Origin: Aphelocoma coerulescens
Taxonomy: Eukaryota; Chordata; Aves; Passeriformes; Corvidae
Reading direction: 5' to 3'
Length of the DNA stretch: 64,000 bases
NCBI RefSeq assembly: GCF_041296385.1
Contig: NC_091018.1
Span: forward strand, 2,983,501-3,047,500
Shown here: positions 58,938-64,000 of the stretch, piece by piece
Position numbering within the stretch: the stretch's first letter is position 1
Layout: the number at the start of each line of letters is the position of its first letter
Position numbers and translations under genes: made by a program
Notes under the pieces: generated by a model
Told to the model about the DNA's origin: nothing
The model's database searches: none
The model's input: only the letters and a program-made list of their open reading frames with translations

Positions 58938-61900
58938 GTAACTGAGCTGTTCAGTCAGCTTTGCTCTGTGCTGGTTACTTGTTTCTATTTTCAACTTAAG
59001 CACCAACTTCACCAAACTTTAGTACTACCTGTAAGAGAGAAAATGGGATTTATGGTTTTCTGCACAAGTGGAATGTAGTCAGCTGTTACCTGTGTGAAGT
59101 CTCAAACTGATTTCCTCTTACTGTCAACACTTTTTGTCTTCACATGTCCTGTTTGAGTTATGCCAGCAGTATGAAAGCACCATGAGAGCATCTAGCTTGG
59201 GTTTGAGTGCTGGAATTGAATAAATCTAAGAATATTCTGGGTTAATAGTTCAGGAGAGATAGTAATGTTGGTTAGTCATCTTTAGTATGTCTAAATTACT
59301 GGGTTTAGGATTATCACACTATTCTGGTCAGGTATTTTAAGACTTAAACCACTTTACTCACCAGGCTCTGAAATTTTTAGTCCCTGCAAGATCTTCCTGC
59401 CTGCTGACATTAATCCCATGACAGAATTCAAACTTTTCTTTTTTTTTCTCCTCCAACATTTCATATGGAAGTTATGAAGTCATTTAGCAAGTAATTGATT
59501 AAGGAAATGTCAGGTTTTACATGCATTGTCAGCTGATTTTTAGATGTACCAGCAATATCTATCAAAGGTGATAGTGGGAAGGAAAAGGTATTTTGTTAGA
59601 GACAAGTGTTCTGTGGTGAGAGGATGTACTGCTTAAATTTCAGTGTCTTTTAGACTTCACAGGCTGTAGGAGAGACTCCAGTTTTATTAACTCTGAAGTG
59701 CTGCTGAACTTTGATACAATAAAGTACAGCTGTTACAACTTTCTTAAAGCTAGACAGAAGAGTGGTTCTTTTGCACAGCATAATGGTCTGCTTTTGACTT
59801 TTTTTTTAATGGGGATCATGGAATAAGCAAAAACAATTGTCTCCAGTAGCTGTCTGAGCACTTGCAGGAAAACATATCTTGTAGTAATACATAAACACTA
59901 TTTTAGAAACTACATTAGCCTTACAGGAGAAAATGATATTTGTAATTGTTATCTCTTACAGAGCATATGGAGAAACACAGCATCTTGCAGGATTATTGTT
60001 ACATAATATATAAATGTGACTTTCTTTGTGATCTTTTGAACACAGACTATTACAGAAGTGTCAAAGGTGCTGCTGCTCGATAGCTTTTCCCAGCAGATAA
60101 ATGCATCCTGGCTGCACTTAAGCCTCAGCAGTAACTAATAGCTCAGTGCATCTGTGTGTGTATAATTCCCCCTCACTAGGGGCAGGTACTGGTGCACAAA
60201 TCTCTGCTTTAAGATCCTCTAGGAACAGAATCTCCAGCCCAAGCCCCAGTGCTCCCCTGTCACTCAGAAGTGGTGGCAGCTGAGCAGCAGCAGTGTGACA
60301 GAACACGGGCAGTGGCTGGAGGGTGCTGATGACACCTCCCCTGACAGAGTCTTTGGGGGCTGCTGGCTGTCACAGCTGGAGTTCCCTGTGCCTGCTCTGT
60401 GATGCTGAGGGAACACACCCCAGCTCTTGGAGCCATACCTGCCTGTGTTGGAGGTAACAGGCTCCCTCCTTGGAGAGCATGGAGCAGATCCTTAACTGGA
60501 GCTATTGTAAACTGCTCCAACCTTTACCAGAACCTCAGTCTCCAAATCCATTTTTTTACCTCCCATCTGGGCTCTCTAAAGAGTCCGTCTTGTCTGTTCT
60601 TCCTTCTGCTGTGTGGCCTCAAGCAAAGTGGGAAGTGCTGTCCTCCAGGGTAACTCTCAGCTCTTGATTCATATCCTCATCACATGGACCTATTGAGGGG
60701 CCTATTGAGGGCTTGGGCAAAGTAGGAAATGGTCATCTTTAGTGAGCATCATTTTTGTCTCCAGATTTGAATTTTCTGATTGAATGTCTTTAAGAGAATT
60801 TGTGTTTTCCCCACCTCTGGTTTTCTGAATATTCCATAGTTGCTGACACTGTATCTGTGCTGGCAGATCCACTGCCAGGAGGTGTGGGGCCCTATGGATG
60901 TAAAGGAGTGTTTTGAGAGGGTGGGTGTTCATAGGAATGCTCCTTATCGATGTCTCTTCAGAGGTTTCTAAGGGAGGAGGAGTAAGGAACTGTTTCTTTC
61001 ACTAATTTCCCCTGCCGCTTTCTACATTTCCACCCCAATAAAATCCATCTCTCTGCAGATTTTTGAATATCAGTTTCCAGCCAAGATTGTCATGGCATTT
61101 ACATCTGGAACTTGGAGCTGAGCTCTGAAAGTCTGTCAAGTTTTATGAACCAGCCTTGCAGACCTGTGAAGTTTTTCTTGGCTAATATGCATTTTGTTCC
61201 ATGTGAGAGAGAGGAGGCTGTCTCAAGACTTTCTCTTTTTTCCTCTTAGATGAGACTGAAGAACTGAGTAAATGACAGATTTCAAAGTGATTTTAAAATA
61301 TCTTACTTCTTTACATTTATTCTTTTTTGGATTTCACTTAGAGGTAGTTCTCTCTCAACTCTGCAATGCCTGTGTTAGGATGCTGCTTTACAGGAATTTG
61401 GTGGGAAGAGTCTAAGGAAGCCTCAATGGAGCAATTAGGTGAAAGAGCTCATTTTAGAGAGACCATCATGTGTAAAGGAATTTTACTCTTTTCCCCAAAC
61501 ATTCTCAACCTCTGCTAATGTTTTATTGGGGAAAAATGATGACAAATAGAGGAAAACTTGAATGTCTAAATATTTAATAAAATCATGGAAATCCATGAAG
61601 AACTAAATCTTTGCCTAAGGAAGGCTTAATCCACATCATTTTATTGAAGTTGGGTCTCATAATTGCTTCCTCCTTCATTCCTCCCAATAAATTATTTGTC
61701 TTTTAAGAAGGCATTAGTGGAAGTTCTTACTACTAAGTTAAGCAAAGCTTATAAAAAAAGCCTTTTTTTCCCCCATGCCTCTGCTGCTTAACAATGTGTC
61801 TTTACTGTAAAGTTTTCCTTGAAGTTTGCGCTGTACGTTATTTCTTACAAATTTTAGAAAAAGTGAGATGTGAAAAATAACTGTTTAGCAGAGCATGGAG

Positions 61901-64000
61901 GGTTTGTTTCTTCATTTAATTGCTTCTTTAGAGTCTGTAGGGTTTCCTGCATATATTGTGTATATGTTTCTTCAAATAAGCCTCAGTCTTACAAGTTCCA
62001 ATGCTCCCCATTTTCCATTTTGGTCCTAATTTGAGTTTGCATTTTAAAATCCCCATTCTACTCGCCTGCTCCAAAACTGTGTCTGCATGTTTAAAGTGCA
62101 ATGTGTTTCAATATAGGATATTTCAGCCTGAAATTTCATTTAACAATTAGCATTTTCTAATGCTATTTTCTAACTGCAGGAGCCAGGCAGTCAGCCTGTC
62201 TGACTTGCAGCGACAATTTCCAAGACTAATGAAGCCAATTATAATGTCAGTGTAAAACAAATTTAAAGCAAAAAGTCTCTAGATCCTATATGAAAGTTAA
62301 TAAGCATTGATTACATTTTACCTTTTTTGTTTTACGCGTTTTTGTCTCTGAACTGATTTTTTTCCTTATGTTTTTGCTGGTTCCTACTGTAGAAATAGGC
62401 TAAAGATTGCTCTGGCATTCAGTTAAAAAAGGAACATTGTCCCAGATGTTTGTTCTGTCAATGACCAGAATATGTTGGCTGCACAGATATATAAGGAATG
62501 TTAGAATTTTAAAAGGGAATTTTAAAATAAAATATAAAAGATCCAGTGAGGTATTGTTTACCAAAGTTTAATGAGGCTGATTAAGTTGCTAGATTAAGGA
62601 ATATGAAATTTTTAATTTACAGTATGCAATTCTAGAAGGTTTTACAACAGAGTATTTTAGACCTAACAAATAACACTGATTCCTGCCAGCTCAGGAAAAT
62701 AAGGAGAACAAATCCCCTGAGTATTTCAAAGTGAGAGTTTTCAAGCAGGAATAGATTAAGTGTGATGTTAGAAAACAGAGTGCAAATGCACATGTGCTAC
62801 CACTAATGCTCCCTGGGTTTTATTCAGTCATCAGGAGCCCTTTGCTCCCTTCTGCTGTGGGGATATTCAAATGCCAGATGCAGTGGAAAAGGAATAAATG
62901 GTAAATTCAGTACTCAAGTTCACAGCATCTCTGCCTTGATTTTAGTTTTTTGGCCACTGTGGGATTTCAAGACAGAGTTGATAGATTGAAGAAACAGCTA
63001 TGGTGTAAATGCTTCTTTCAAAATCTTGGGTTATTCAGATTTTGTAACAGCTCTTTATGGATCTTACCTAATGCCATTTAACCTCAGTCAAAAGAAGTGT
63101 TTCAAAATGTACCACTGAGTGATTCCACAACAGTAATTCAGTGTTTCAGTGCTTGCTGAAACACCACCACAGTGTATGTTGGGCTGTGCTGTGACTTTCT
63201 CTATAGAATAGCAAAAGTTTAGGTGCCATGAGATTTGCTTTATAGTAATTATAGAAAGTTTGTGGTCAGTGTGTACAGAAGTCAAATGCCCCAAATCCTC
63301 CGTTGTTTCAGTGCTGAATATATCAGTACCAGTGCAGATTTTTGTCCTAACATTCATATCTTAGATTTTATCCTTTTCCAGCATTTGCTATAAATTAGTA
63401 TTGGTGGGTTTTGACATCCTTATCTGAGGACTGCTTGGGAGGAGGATCTGCTGAGAAATAGAAGCTCCAGTCCCTTTATTTACATACAATTCCTTAATGG
63501 ACAAAACTATTCCTGGGTCCACACTCATTACTGCAACAGAAAACTTTGAGTTATATGGGGACTTCTTCCTGCTAAAGGACAAACCCTGTGAAAAGACAAA
63601 GGGAAGCTGCCAGCACTGCACTAGAAAATCTCTAAAAGGAAAATCCCTCTTCTCTATTTGCACCTTAAATAACACTGAAATATCTGAGGAGAGGATGAGC
63701 ATGACAGCAGCGTCCCATCTGCGTTGAAACTGCAAATGGAAAATAATCCCTAAATTGTTTCCAGTAGTTTTTTGAGCTTGCTTTTGTCTCAGAAATCCCA
63801 ACATATTGTTAAATTGTCCTGTGTTTCACATCTAATGATAAGGCTCTCTGTACAGAAAGTACTTTATCTCTACAAAATTCCAGAAGTAGCTCTCAAAAAG
63901 TAACTTTCCTCTAATAGAGGCATTTTAGAAAGTTCACTTGGTTTGATCAAGAGAAGATACTGGTGAGACTACTGGTAAATAGTTGTTATCTTTCTCAATT
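58938..64000. other. Intron-like non-coding DNA to the window end
   Basis: No gene or repeat element recognised. The segment 60118-60520 is GC-richer with overlapping open frames on both strands and no exon signals. The minus frame 63388-63804 (138 aa) lies opposite an open plus frame and shows no motif. Confidence 0.55.

Noticed and set aside
60173..60195. Second CTCF site (ACTAGGGGCAGG)
   Set aside because: One G is missing between the AG and GGC parts of the core, so the spacing is wrong.
63388..63804. 138-codon minus-strand frame
   Set aside because: An open plus-strand frame covers the same bases and the translation shows no motif.
1..64000. Prokaryotic features (operons, CRISPR, attachment sites), tRNA or rRNA genes
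   Set aside because: Sequence character, CR1 and LTR content are vertebrate. I found no regularly spaced repeats and no tRNA-like or rRNA-like sequence by eye.

Overview
The window looks like non-coding avian chromosomal DNA: AT-rich, poor in CpG and dense in stop codons in all frames. The bird assignment rests on two 5'-truncated CR1 LINE tails. One is on the minus strand at about 15284-15605 and one on the plus strand at about 23454-23700. Both carry the CR1 ORF2 C-terminal motif (RFRLDI...W...PREAVAAP) and end in the ATTCTATGATTC-type 3' tail. A 597-bp solo ERV-type LTR (about 26308-26904) and a short second LTR-like block (about 40588-40755) complete the recognisable mobile elements. CR1 also occurs in turtles and crocodilians; a bird, perhaps a passerine, is my inference. 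No complete protein-coding gene, tRNA, rRNA or CRISPR array is supported.

Layout. 0-3.5 kb: a probable 3'-terminal coding exon on the minus strand (1451-1667), then a small CpG island (about 3070-3450). The island has a near-consensus CTCF site and a 16-bp perfect palindrome. 3.5-15 kb: AT-rich sequence with a (TGC)7 run, a 16-G run, a 61-aa minus-strand small ORF with a strong start context (12315-12500), and a 26-bp tandem repeat. 15-24 kb: the two CR1 tails, a strongly G-skewed GC-rich block (about 20205-20645) containing a good splice donor, and an unclassified GC-rich block (22978-23450). 24-64 kb: mostly intron-like or intergenic sequence, with the LTRs, a 19-G run, and a cluster of motifs around a perfect 13-bp Maf recognition element at 39791-39803. 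It also holds a DR4 nuclear-receptor-type repeat at 53188 and three weak plus-strand exon candidates (25076, 53162, 58879).

The window is best read as mostly intron or intergenic space with scattered regulatory candidates. I did not find a new multi-gene system. The observations most worth checking are the CpG island with its CTCF-like motif, the perfect MARE cluster, the minus-strand terminal exon, and the two LTRs as possible donors of regulatory sequence. All base counts quoted were made by hand and are approximate.
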